27,669 nucleotides of DNA from DASVBE01 sp036375995 (GTDB lineage: Bacteria; Actinomycetota; Actinomycetes; Streptosporangiales; Streptosporangiaceae). Every line of letters starts with the position of its first letter. Within the stretch, counting starts at the first letter, position 1. Shown here one piece after another: positions 22,328 through 27,669 of this stretch. The position numbers were made by a program, and so were the translations under genes. The notes under the pieces are model-generated. The model saw nothing but the letters and a program-made list of their open reading frames with translations, was not told the DNA's origin and did not search any database. Location: NCBI GenBank assembly GCA_036375995.1, contig DASVBE010000131.1:1-27669 (forward strand), given 5' to 3'.

Positions 22328-22369
22328 TCAGTGCAGGTGACTCAGTGCAGGTGACTCAGTGCAGGTGAC
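22328..22369. repeat. Three perfect 14-bp tandem repeats
   Basis: tcagtgcaggtgac occurs three times without a change at 22328-22341, 22342-22355 and 22356-22369. The third copy forms the last codons and the TGA stop of the zinc-finger gene; the others lie in the 45 bp before the serine hydrolase gene. Perfect identity suggests recent slippage or duplication. Confidence 0.9.
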
Positions 22370-22703
22370 GCTGCCAGTCAGCGGGGACCTTGCCCGCCGG
22401 ACCCGGCACCGGCTGGTCGAGCGGGTGGTGCTGCGGGTCGGCCAGCGCCGGCCCCTCGTAGAACTGCTCGGACACGTAGTCCCAGAACCAGTCCTCGCCC
22501 GGCTCGTAGCTGCGGATCAGCCGGTGCCCCGACTCGGCCGCGTGCTTGCTGGCGTGCTGGGAAGGGGACGAGTCGCAGCAGCCGATGAGCCCGCACTGGG
22601 CGCACCGGCGCAGGTGGAACCACCAGCCGTCGCCGGCCAGGCAGGCGGCGCAGCCCGGGCCGCTGGGCGGAACCGAGGGGTCGATCGGGGCATCGTCCGT
22701 CAT
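22356..22703 (-). CDS. UBP-type zinc finger protein
   Basis: This 115-aa protein carries a single UBP-type (ubiquitin-hydrolase-like) zinc finger over residues about 18-75. The metal-binding pattern is CAAC, RRCAQCGLIGCCD, SQHASKH and ESGHRL, followed by YEPGEDWFWDYVSEQFYE. In eukaryotes the domain binds the free C-terminus of ubiquitin. The actinobacterial stand-alone versions are common but their partner is unknown. A hydrophilic tail ends in QRHLH, encoded by the third tandem repeat. The ATG at 22703 is preceded on the minus strand by TAGGGT with a 7-nt gap and no Shine-Dalgarno, so the mRNA is probably leaderless. It seems to head a set with the serine hydrolase and MBL hydrolase genes. 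Confidence 0.88.
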   Translation of the reverse strand: MTDDAPIDPSVPPSGPGCAACLAGDGWWFHLRRCAQCGLIGCCDSSPSQHASKHAAESGHRLIRSYEPGEDWFWDYVSEQFYEGPALADPQHHPLDQPVPGPAGKVPADWQRHLH

Positions 22704-22710
22704 GGTGGCC

Positions 22711-22716
22711 ACCCTA
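22711..22716 (-). promoter_or_regulatory. -10 box for leaderless UBP zinc-finger gene
   Basis: TAGGGT on the minus strand fits TANNNT and is followed by 7 nt and the ATG at 22703. Confidence 0.5.
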
Positions 22717-22722
22717 TGCCGG

Positions 22723-22792
22723 CCGGCCCGGCAGCCGCCCGCCCGCCGGCCCGGCAGCCGCCCGCTGGCCGGCCCGGGCAGCCGCCCGCTCG
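22723..22792. repeat. Three 23-bp GC-rich tandem repeats in a divergent promoter region
   Basis: Units begin at 22723, 22746 and 22769, each starting ccggcccgg and containing cagccgcccgc. Copies 1 and 2 differ only in the last bases and copy 3 has one extra G. They lie between the zinc-finger gene (-) and the TPP-enzyme gene (+), so copy-number change would alter the promoter region of both. Confidence 0.85.
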
Positions 22793-22877
22793 CCGCTCCG
22801 CCCGCCGCCCTCCGCCACCCCCGGCTTGCGCGGCCCGGGCACGGCTTGATGTGCTGGCCCTGACCAGCAAGGTGGTG

Positions 22878-25241
22878 ATGCGCGTGACCAGCACGCTCCC
22901 GGCGCAGACCGAAACCGGCAGCCTCGACGGCCTGCGCGCGATCGAGCGGCGCGTGCTGTGGCTGTCCACCGCGATCATCGACCACGCCAACCGGGTCCGG
23001 CCCAACCCCACCGGCCTGAAGGTCGGCGGCCACCAGGCGTCCAGCGCGTCGATGGTGTCGATCATGACCGAGCTGTGGTTCCGCCAGCTCCGGGCCGGTG
23101 ACCGGGTGTCGGTCAAGCCGCACGCCTCGCCCGTGCTGCACGCGATCAACTACCTGCTCGGCGCGCTCGACGAGCGGTACCTGACCACGCTGCGGGCGTT
23201 CGGCGGGCTGCAGAGCTACCCGAGCCGGTCCAAGGACCCGGACCCGGTCGACTACTCGACCGGCTCGGTCGGCATCGGCGCGACCGCGCCGGTGTGGGGT
23301 GCGCTGGCCCGCCGGTACATCCTCAGCCACGCTGACACCCGGCCCGCGGACGGCACCCCCGGCCGCCAGTACTCCCTGATTGGCGACGCCGAGCTGGACG
23401 AGGGTGCGTGCTGGGAGGCGATCCTCGACCCGGCCGTGGCCGAGCTGGGCGAGGTCGTCTGGATCGTGGACTTCAACCGGCAGTCGCTGGACCGCGTCGT
23501 GCCCAACATCGGCGCGCCCCGGCTGCAGGGCATGTTCGCGGCGGCCGGCTGGCAGGTGCTCACGGTCAAGTACGGCCGGCTGCTGGACGGCATCTTCCAG
23601 CGGCCCGGCGGCGGGGCGCTGCGGGACCGGATCGACGATATGCCGAACCCGGAGTACCAGCGGCTGCTCCGCTGCCCCCCGGCCGACCTGCGGGACCGGC
23701 TGCCCGGCCAGGGCCCGCAGGCCGGGCCGCTGAGAGAGCTGCTCGCGGGCGTGGCAGACGCGGAGCTGCACGCCGCGTTCCGCGGCCTGGGCGGGCACGA
23801 CCTTGCCGCGCTGGGCGACGCCTTCGCGGCCATCGACGACAGCAGGCCCACGGTGATTTTCGCGTACACCGTGAAGGGCTACGGTCTCCCCGGCGCGGGC
23901 CACCCGCAGAACCATTCCGCGCTGCTGACCGGCGACCAGCTGCGTGATCTCGCCGCACGACTGGGCGCCGACCCGGACCAGCCGTGGGCCAGGTTCGCCA
24001 GCGGCAGCCCGGAGGCGGAGCTGTGCGCGTCCGCCGCGGCCCGGCTGCGCCGCGAGCCGCCGCCCGCGGCCCGCCCGGCGGCGATCCCGGAGGACTTCGG
24101 CCGCACCCCGCACGGCAAGTCCACCACCCAGGCCGCGCTCGGCCGGGCCCTGCTCGACCTGACCCGGCAGGCGCCGGAGGCGGCCCGCCGGGTGGTCACG
24201 GTCAGCCCCGACGTCAGTTCCAGCACCAACCTGGGCGGCTGGGTGAACAAGGTCGGCGTGTGGTCGCCGATCGAGCGGGTGGACTGGTTCGCCGACGATG
24301 GCGAGACGATCCTGCACTGGCGGGAACGGCCCACCGGCCAGCACATCGAGCTGGGCATCGCGGAGACCAACCTGGTCGGCCTGCTCGGCGAGCTGGGCGC
24401 GACCTGGAGCCGGTGGGGCGAGCCGCTGCTGCCGATCGGCGTGCTGTACGACCCGTTCGTCGGCCGGGCGCTGGAACCGTGGTCGTTCGGCATCTACGCG
24501 GGTGGTCAGTCGATCCTGGTCGGCACCCCGTCCGGGGTCAGCCTGGCCCCCGAGGGCGGCGCGCACCAGTCGGTGATCACCCCGTCGATCGGCATCGAGC
24601 AGCCCGGCTGCGTCAGCTACGAGCCCGCGTTCGCGCTGGACGCCGAGTGGTGCCTGCTGGCCAGCCTGGCCCAGCTCGGGAAGCCTGGCGGATCATCGGC
24701 GTACCTGCGGCTGTCGACCCGCCCGGTGGACCAGTCGCTGGCCGCGGTCCCGGCCGACCCGGACGCACGGGAGCTGCGGCGGCGCCGCGCGGTGGCCGGC
24801 GGCTACCCGATCCGCCTGCACGCCGGGCCGCAGCTGACGATCGCCGCGATGGGCGCGGTGCTGCCCGAGGCGCTGGCCGCCGCGGACCGGCTGGACGCGG
24901 CCGGCGTGGGCTGCGACGTGATCTGCGTGACCAGCGCGGACCTGCTGTTCCGCGCGACGGCGGCCCGGCAGGGGCAGCAGGACGGGCCGACCTGGATCCT
25001 GGAGCAGCTGTTCCCGGCCAGCCGGGCCCGGCCCCTCCTGACGGTCCTTGACGGGCACCCGCACACGCTGGCGTTCCTCGCCGGGGTCCGCAACGTACCT
25101 TCCGTAACCCTTGGTGTTCATCAGTTTGGCCAGTCCGGTGATTCATCCGAGGTGTACCGGTATCACGGCATCGACACGGGAAGCATCGTGCGGGCCGGGC
25201 TGGGCCTGGCTGACCGGGAGCCGCGGCGCGGCGGTCCGTGA
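22878..25241 (+). CDS. Transketolase-like TPP enzyme related to pyruvate dehydrogenase E1 (AceE type)
   Basis: This protein of about 787 aa resembles the homodimeric E1 component AceE, which is usually about 890-920 aa. Visible marks are RVRPNPTGLKVGGHQASSASM, the TPP/Mg segment GDAELDEGACWEAI...VDFNRQSLD (AceE has GDGEMDE), VKGYGLPGAGHPQNH with the catalytic-region His, then a transketolase pyrimidine-binding domain (HIELGIAETNLVGLLGELG, GTPSGVSLAPEGGAHQS). A C-terminal transketolase domain ends at about residue 770. No E2 or E3 gene and no lipoyl domain is nearby, so it may be an orphan 2-oxoacid dehydrogenase or ketolase. The start is uncertain between 22851 and 22884; AAGGTGG at 22869-22875 would best serve GTG 22884. 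Confidence 0.85.
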   Translation: MRVTSTLPAQTETGSLDGLRAIERRVLWLSTAIIDHANRVRPNPTGLKVGGHQASSASMVSIMTELWFRQLRAGDRVSVKPHASPVLHAINYLLGALDERYLTTLRAFGGLQSYPSRSKDPDPVDYSTGSVGIGATAPVWGALARRYILSHADTRPADGTPGRQYSLIGDAELDEGACWEAILDPAVAELGEVVWIVDFNRQSLDRVVPNIGAPRLQGMFAAAGWQVLTVKYGRLLDGIFQRPGGGALRDRIDDMPNPEYQRLLRCPPADLRDRLPGQGPQAGPLRELLAGVADAELHAAFRGLGGHDLAALGDAFAAIDDSRPTVIFAYTVKGYGLPGAGHPQNHSALLTGDQLRDLAARLGADPDQPWARFASGSPEAELCASAAARLRREPPPAARPAAIPEDFGRTPHGKSTTQAALGRALLDLTRQAPEAARRVVTVSPDVSSSTNLGGWVNKVGVWSPIERVDWFADDGETILHWRERPTGQHIELGIAETNLVGLLGELGATWSRWGEPLLPIGVLYDPFVGRALEPWSFGIYAGGQSILVGTPSGVSLAPEGGAHQSVITPSIGIEQPGCVSYEPAFALDAEWCLLASLAQLGKPGGSSAYLRLSTRPVDQSLAAVPADPDARELRRRRAVAGGYPIRLHAGPQLTIAAMGAVLPEALAAADRLDAAGVGCDVICVTSADLLFRATAARQGQQDGPTWILEQLFPASRARPLLTVLDGHPHTLAFLAGVRNVPSVTLGVHQFGQSGDSSEVYRYHGIDTGSIVRAGLGLADREPRRGGP

Positions 25242-25249
25242 GACGGGAG

Positions 25250-25918
25250 TTACGAGTGCGCGCCGAGGATGTCGGTGTGGTGGCAGAAGTGCACGCGGGC
25301 GGGCTCGGCGGACTTCACCCGGTCCAGTGAGGCCCACCACGCATCCACGTCCCTGGCCTGGCCTTCGGGCAGGTCCGCGCCGGGCGGGGCGTTGTACTGC
25401 TCGGGCGCGTAGGCCGCGTCGCCGATCAGCACTTCCTCGCCGGCCGCGGTCTGGACCACGACGGACTGATGGCCGGTCGTGTGCCCGGGTGTGGTGAGCA
25501 CGGACAGCCCGGGCACGATCTCGGCGTCCCCGTCGAGCAGCTCGAACCGGGCGCCCATGAAGTCGAACCATTCGGCCAGCCAGGCCGAGTCGACCCGGGC
25601 GCGCTCCAGCTCGGCCCGCTGGACGTACACCGGGGCGTGCCTGAACACCGCGTTCTGGCCGCAATGGTCGAAGTGCAGGTGGGTGTTGATGACCAGGCTG
25701 ATGTCCGCCGGGGTCAGGTCCAGCCGGGCGAGCGCGTCGGCGGCGGTGACGTTGACCACGCGCCAGTCGTTCAGCAGCCGGTCAGGCCCGCCCACGCCGG
25801 TGTCGACCAGCACGGCGCCGCCGTCGTAGCGGACCACGAAACCGTGCACGGGGGTAACGTCGCTGCTGCCCGGGGCGGACAGCGTGGCCAGGTGCAGGCG
25901 CTCGATCTCCAGGGGCAT
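25250..25918 (-). CDS. Metallo-beta-lactamase-fold hydrolase, lactonase-like (2)
   Basis: The 222-aa MBL-fold enzyme has NTHLHFDHCGQ (HxHxDH), the metal His in TTPGHTTGHQSVVV, the bridging Asp in IGDAAYAPEQY and a final His in FCHHTD. It has the order VLVDTGVGG, HLHFDHCGQN, APVYVQRAELERA and DGDAEIVPGLSVL. This parallels the enzyme at 19967-20794 motif by motif, so the two are paralogues of the AHL-lactonase-like group. Hydrolysis of a lactone is a family inference. Its end is 8 bp from the end of the convergent TPP-enzyme gene. The ATG has CACGAT 6 nt upstream (complement of 25925-25930), a weak -10, and no Shine-Dalgarno. It is divergent from the acetyltransferase gene. Confidence 0.87.
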   Translation of the reverse strand: MPLEIERLHLATLSAPGSSDVTPVHGFVVRYDGGAVLVDTGVGGPDRLLNDWRVVNVTAADALARLDLTPADISLVINTHLHFDHCGQNAVFRHAPVYVQRAELERARVDSAWLAEWFDFMGARFELLDGDAEIVPGLSVLTTPGHTTGHQSVVVQTAAGEEVLIGDAAYAPEQYNAPPGADLPEGQARDVDAWWASLDRVKSAEPARVHFCHHTDILGAHS

Positions 25919-25977
25919 AGGGCTATCGTGGCAGCCGCCAGCAGCGCCGCCGTCGCCGGGCGCGAGAATTTTTGGAT

Positions 25978-25983
25978 TACGCT
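25978..25983 (+). promoter_or_regulatory. -10 box for the RimJ/L-type acetyltransferase gene
   Basis: TACGCT fits TANNNT in an unusually AT-rich stretch (aatttttggattacgc) and ends 8 nt before the GTG at 25992. There is no Shine-Dalgarno, so the mRNA is probably leaderless. Confidence 0.45.
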
Positions 25984-25991
25984 TCGTTGGC

Positions 25992-26543
25992 GTGCCCCGA
26001 CGATTTGACCGTATTCAGACGGAGCGGCTGATCCTCCGCCGCTGGCTGCCGCGAGACCGCGCCCCGTTCGCGGTGATGAACGCCGATCCCGAGGTCATGC
26101 GGTACTTCCCGGCCCGCCTCGACCGCGAGATGAGCGACATGTTCGCCGACCGCATCGACGCGCGGCTCGAGCGGCAGGGCTTCGGCCTGTGGGCCCTCGA
26201 GCGGCGGGACACCGCCGAGTTCATCGGGTTCACCGGCCTCAACCCGATGCCCGAGGGCACCCCCGGCGCGGGCGGCCAGGAAATCGGCTGGCGCCTCGCG
26301 GCGAGTTCCTGGCATCAGGGATACGCCACCGAGGCGGCGAAGGCCGTTGTCGACATAGCCTTCAACGGCCTGAACCTGCCGGAGATCTGGTCGATAACCT
26401 CGGTCCTGAACGAGCCGTCGCGGGCCGTCATGCGGCGGCTGGGCATGACCGAGCACTCGTTCTTCGACCACCCCACGGTTCCGCTGACCAGTCCCGTGCT
26501 GGCACACGTCGCCTACTGGCTGCCTAATCCGTCGGGCGCTTAA
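25992..26543 (+). CDS. GNAT acetyltransferase of the RimJ/RimL type
   Basis: The 183-aa protein is a complete GNAT domain of the RimJ/RimL-like group (Acetyltransf_3). It opens with RIQTERLILRRWLPRDRAPF and NADPEVMRYFPARL, continues with GFGLWALERRDTAEFIGFTGL and EIGWRLAASSWHQGYATEAAKAVVDIAF, where HQGYATEA is the acetyl-CoA loop. It ends with ITSVLNEPSRAVMRRLGM and a typical last strand. Members acetylate protein N-termini, amino acids or small amines; the target is unknown. The frame is open back to 25884, but GTG at 25992 fits the family's N-terminus and has a -10 box just upstream. It is divergent from the MBL hydrolase gene across 73 bp. Confidence 0.9.
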   Translation: MPRRFDRIQTERLILRRWLPRDRAPFAVMNADPEVMRYFPARLDREMSDMFADRIDARLERQGFGLWALERRDTAEFIGFTGLNPMPEGTPGAGGQEIGWRLAASSWHQGYATEAAKAVVDIAFNGLNLPEIWSITSVLNEPSRAVMRRLGMTEHSFFDHPTVPLTSPVLAHVAYWLPNPSGA

Positions 26544-26560
26544 CCCCGCAGATGGGGCGC

Positions 26561-26620
26561 CGGGTCGGGGAGTTGGCCCGGCCGGCGGCAGGACGCCGGC
26601 CGCCCCAACCCCCCGTCCCG
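26561..26620. other. 60-nt near-perfect inverted repeat / long hairpin
   Basis: Arms 26561-26587 and 26594-26620 pair at 23 of 27 positions around the 6-nt loop gcagga. The mismatches are opposed like with like or near it (T/T at 26565/26616, A/C at 26571/26610, two C/C at 26577-26578/26603-26604), giving small symmetric internal loops. The inner 9 bp are CGGCCGGCG with CGCCGGCCG. It starts 17 bp after the acetyltransferase stop. It could be that gene's terminator, but its length and symmetry also fit a dispersed repeat element. No U tract follows. Confidence 0.75.
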
Positions 26621-26628
26621 ACTCCGAA

Positions 26629-26787
26629 TCAATGTGCCCAGCGGCCCATGACCGGCGCCGTACCTAGGAGGCACTCGACGGCTGCTGGGAAGCCCGCTAG
26701 TGCGTAGGCCGTTAGGCGGAGATGGCCTTCCAGGCACACCAGGTTGTCGCGGGTCTCGCCGACCAGGATTAGCGGTGGGAAGCGCAC
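26629..26787 (-). pseudogene. Decayed 3' fragment of a gene with an EGHxRxTAY motif
   Basis: On the minus strand a frame without ATG ends at TGA 26629-26631 and reads, in pieces, FPPLILVGETRDNLVCLEGH, LRLTAYALAGFPAAVECLLG, TAPVMGRWAH. It is open back to a TAG at 26842-26844; the only plausible start is GTG at 26785-26787, giving 52 aa. The composition is protein-like and the pattern ILVG...LEGHxRxTAY...LLGT...W recalls the C-terminal part of longer hypothetical proteins with a ParB/Srx-like element; I recall this only loosely. Codons such as CTA and GCA are commoner than in neighbouring genes. I read it as a remnant, not a working gene, although a tiny intact gene cannot be excluded. It occupies most of the 330-bp gap between the acetyltransferase and the transporter. 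Confidence 0.5.
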
Positions 26788-26874
26788 GGCTGCTTTCCCG
26801 GCGTGGGCCTGCTGCTGAAGCAGGCAAGCATTTCCGCTTCGCTACCCGGGCCCAGCACAAGCATGATCTTCAGT

Positions 26875-27471
26875 ATGCGTACGGCGGATGAGGATGGCCG
26901 GGTGGCCGTGCTCCGGCGGCGGGGATTCGCCCTGGAGTACCTGACGCTGGGCTGGAATGTGGCCGGCATCGCCGTGCTGGGCGTGGCGGCGGTGGCGGCC
27001 CGGTCGGTGGCGCTGGCCGGGTTCGGCCTGGACTCGCTGATCGAGATCGGCGCGTCCACCGTGGTGATCTGGGAACTGTCCGGGACCGGGGCGGCCCGCC
27101 AGCGGCGGGCGCTGGCCCTGATCGGCTGGGCGTTTGCCGCGCTGGCGGCTTATCTGCTGGTGCAGTCCACCGTGGTGCTGGCGGCCGGGTATCACCCGCG
27201 CCCCTCGCCGCTGGGCATCGCCTGGACCGCCGTCACCGCCGCGGTGATGTTCGCCCTGGCCTGGGGCAAGGGCCGGACCGGCCGGGCCCTGGGCAACCCG
27301 GTCCTGCAGACAGAAGGCCGGGTCACGATGATCGACGGGCTGCTGGCCGCCGCTGTGCTGGCCGGCCTGGCCCTCAACGCCGGGCCCGGCTGGTGGTGGG
27401 CCGACCCGGCCGCCGGGTACGTGCTGGTCTACTACGCCGCCCGCGAAGCACGCCACATCCGCGACGCCTAG
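26875..27471 (+). CDS. CDF-like cation transporter family membrane protein
   Basis: The 198-aa membrane protein has about five or six hydrophobic helices and the cation-diffusion-facilitator-like elements VALAGFGLDSLIEIGASTVVIWEL and LQTEGRVTMIDGLLAAAVLAGL, plus GWWWADPAAGYVLVYYAAREA at its end. It has the size of the short CDF-related proteins of actinobacteria that lack the cytoplasmic metal-sensing domain (typical CDF about 300 aa). It may move a divalent metal out of the cell; the metal cannot be told. The ATG at 26875 is preferred, with an ATG four codons earlier (26863) as the alternative; no Shine-Dalgarno is visible. Its stop shares the palindrome CTAG (27468-27471) with the stop of the opposite gene, which belongs to the same superfamily. 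Confidence 0.8.
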   Translation: MRTADEDGRVAVLRRRGFALEYLTLGWNVAGIAVLGVAAVAARSVALAGFGLDSLIEIGASTVVIWELSGTGAARQRRALALIGWAFAALAAYLLVQSTVVLAAGYHPRPSPLGIAWTAVTAAVMFALAWGKGRTGRALGNPVLQTEGRVTMIDGLLAAAVLAGLALNAGPGWWWADPAAGYVLVYYAAREARHIRDA

Positions 27472-27669
27472 CAGCAGCCTGCCCCGCGCCAGGACTGGCG
27501 GCCCTCCCAGACGGACCAGGCCGCGATGCCGAGGGCGATGACCTGGTCGGTCGCTGACCAGGCGGGCCGGATGGCCACCACGGCCAGGCCGGCCAGGACG
27601 GCGGCGGCCTGGGCGGCGCACATGAGGTTCTGGGTGCCCTCGCCCGCGGTGGCACCGGAGCCGAGCCGC
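27468..27669 (-). CDS. CDF-like cation transporter, C-terminal part only (continues beyond the window)
   Basis: The minus-strand frame is open from the window edge to a TAG at 27468-27470 and gives 66 residues. They read, in pieces, GATAGEGTQNLMCAAQAAAV, LAGLAVVAIRPAWSATDQVI and ALGIAAWSVWEGRQSWRGAG, ending with CC. The order GEGTQNLMCAAQ, a hydrophobic helix, an Asp-containing loop, a second helix and the terminal WRGxGCC is the usual C-terminus of actinobacterial cation transporters of the CDF type; the paired Cys at the end may bind metal. It is convergent with the related gene at 26875-27471 and overlaps it by 4 bp through shared CTAG stops. A MerR- or ArsR-type metal regulator might be expected upstream, outside this window. 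Confidence 0.72.
   Translation of the reverse strand, partial: RLGSGATAGEGTQNLMCAAQAAAVLAGLAVVAIRPAWSATDQVIALGIAAWSVWEGRQSWRGAGCC

Noticed and set aside
22723..22792. CRISPR array.
   Set aside because: The units are directly adjacent 23-bp repeats with no unique spacers and no cas genes.
22359..22850. N-terminal extension of the TPP enzyme back to 22359.
   Set aside because: It runs antisense through the zinc-finger gene and the 23-bp repeats and has low-complexity Pro/Arg content; homology starts after about 22884.

Overview
This window is chromosomal DNA of a high-GC actinomycete. Codon third positions are almost all G or C. It carries lineage-typical genes: two GAF-ANTAR regulators, an ECF41-type sigma factor, a UBP-type zinc finger, and UTRA-type GntR and LysE proteins. 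Several genes also have a TANNNT-like -10 hexamer only 6-8 nt before the start codon and no Shine-Dalgarno, which indicates leaderless transcripts. I see no tRNA or rRNA gene, CRISPR array, insertion sequence or phage gene. The species cannot be named from the sequence.

Layout. 1-1958: 3' part of an APC amino-acid permease, a long wobble-paired hairpin, and a GntR/UTRA regulator. 1986-3455: a leaderless 18-aa leader peptide with three consecutive Thr codons, a mutually exclusive antiterminator/terminator pair, and a short threonyl-tRNA synthetase paralogue without TGS and editing domains. 3479-4140: an intergenic hairpin and a small exported protein. 4193-6358 (-): membrane protein fused to a spermidine-synthase-like domain. 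6498-7679: AcuC-type deacetylase, convergent with an AdhA-like alcohol dehydrogenase (7743-8747, -). 8798-10780: a class I aminotransferase, then a GNAT acetyltransferase. 10802-13007: an ECF41 operon (membrane protein, NmrA-like NAD(P)-binding protein, sigma factor) with a recognisable ECF41 promoter in front. 13140-16973: LysE exporter, then a likely catabolic operon of a flavin hydroxy-acid oxidase resembling MftD (TTG start), an acetamidase/formamidase and an SDR. 17202-18732: two tandem GAF-ANTAR proteins, convergent with a membrane fatty-acid desaturase. 19967-22703 (-): MBL hydrolase, beta-lactamase-like serine hydrolase, UBP zinc finger. 22878-25241: an AceE/transketolase-like TPP enzyme. 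25250-27669: a second lactonase-like MBL enzyme, a RimJ/L-type acetyltransferase, a 60-nt hairpin with a decayed gene fragment, and two tail-to-tail CDF-like cation transporters.

The most notable system is at 1986-3455. It looks like a complete ribosome-mediated threonine attenuator (promoter, leader peptide, regions 1-4, intrinsic terminator) controlling an editing-domain-less ThrRS, so the enzyme would be induced when charged tRNA-Thr is scarce. Second in interest are the ECF41 promoter/operon, a 27-bp hairpin whose G-U pairs mark the plus-strand RNA as the structured form, and the recurring leaderless starts.
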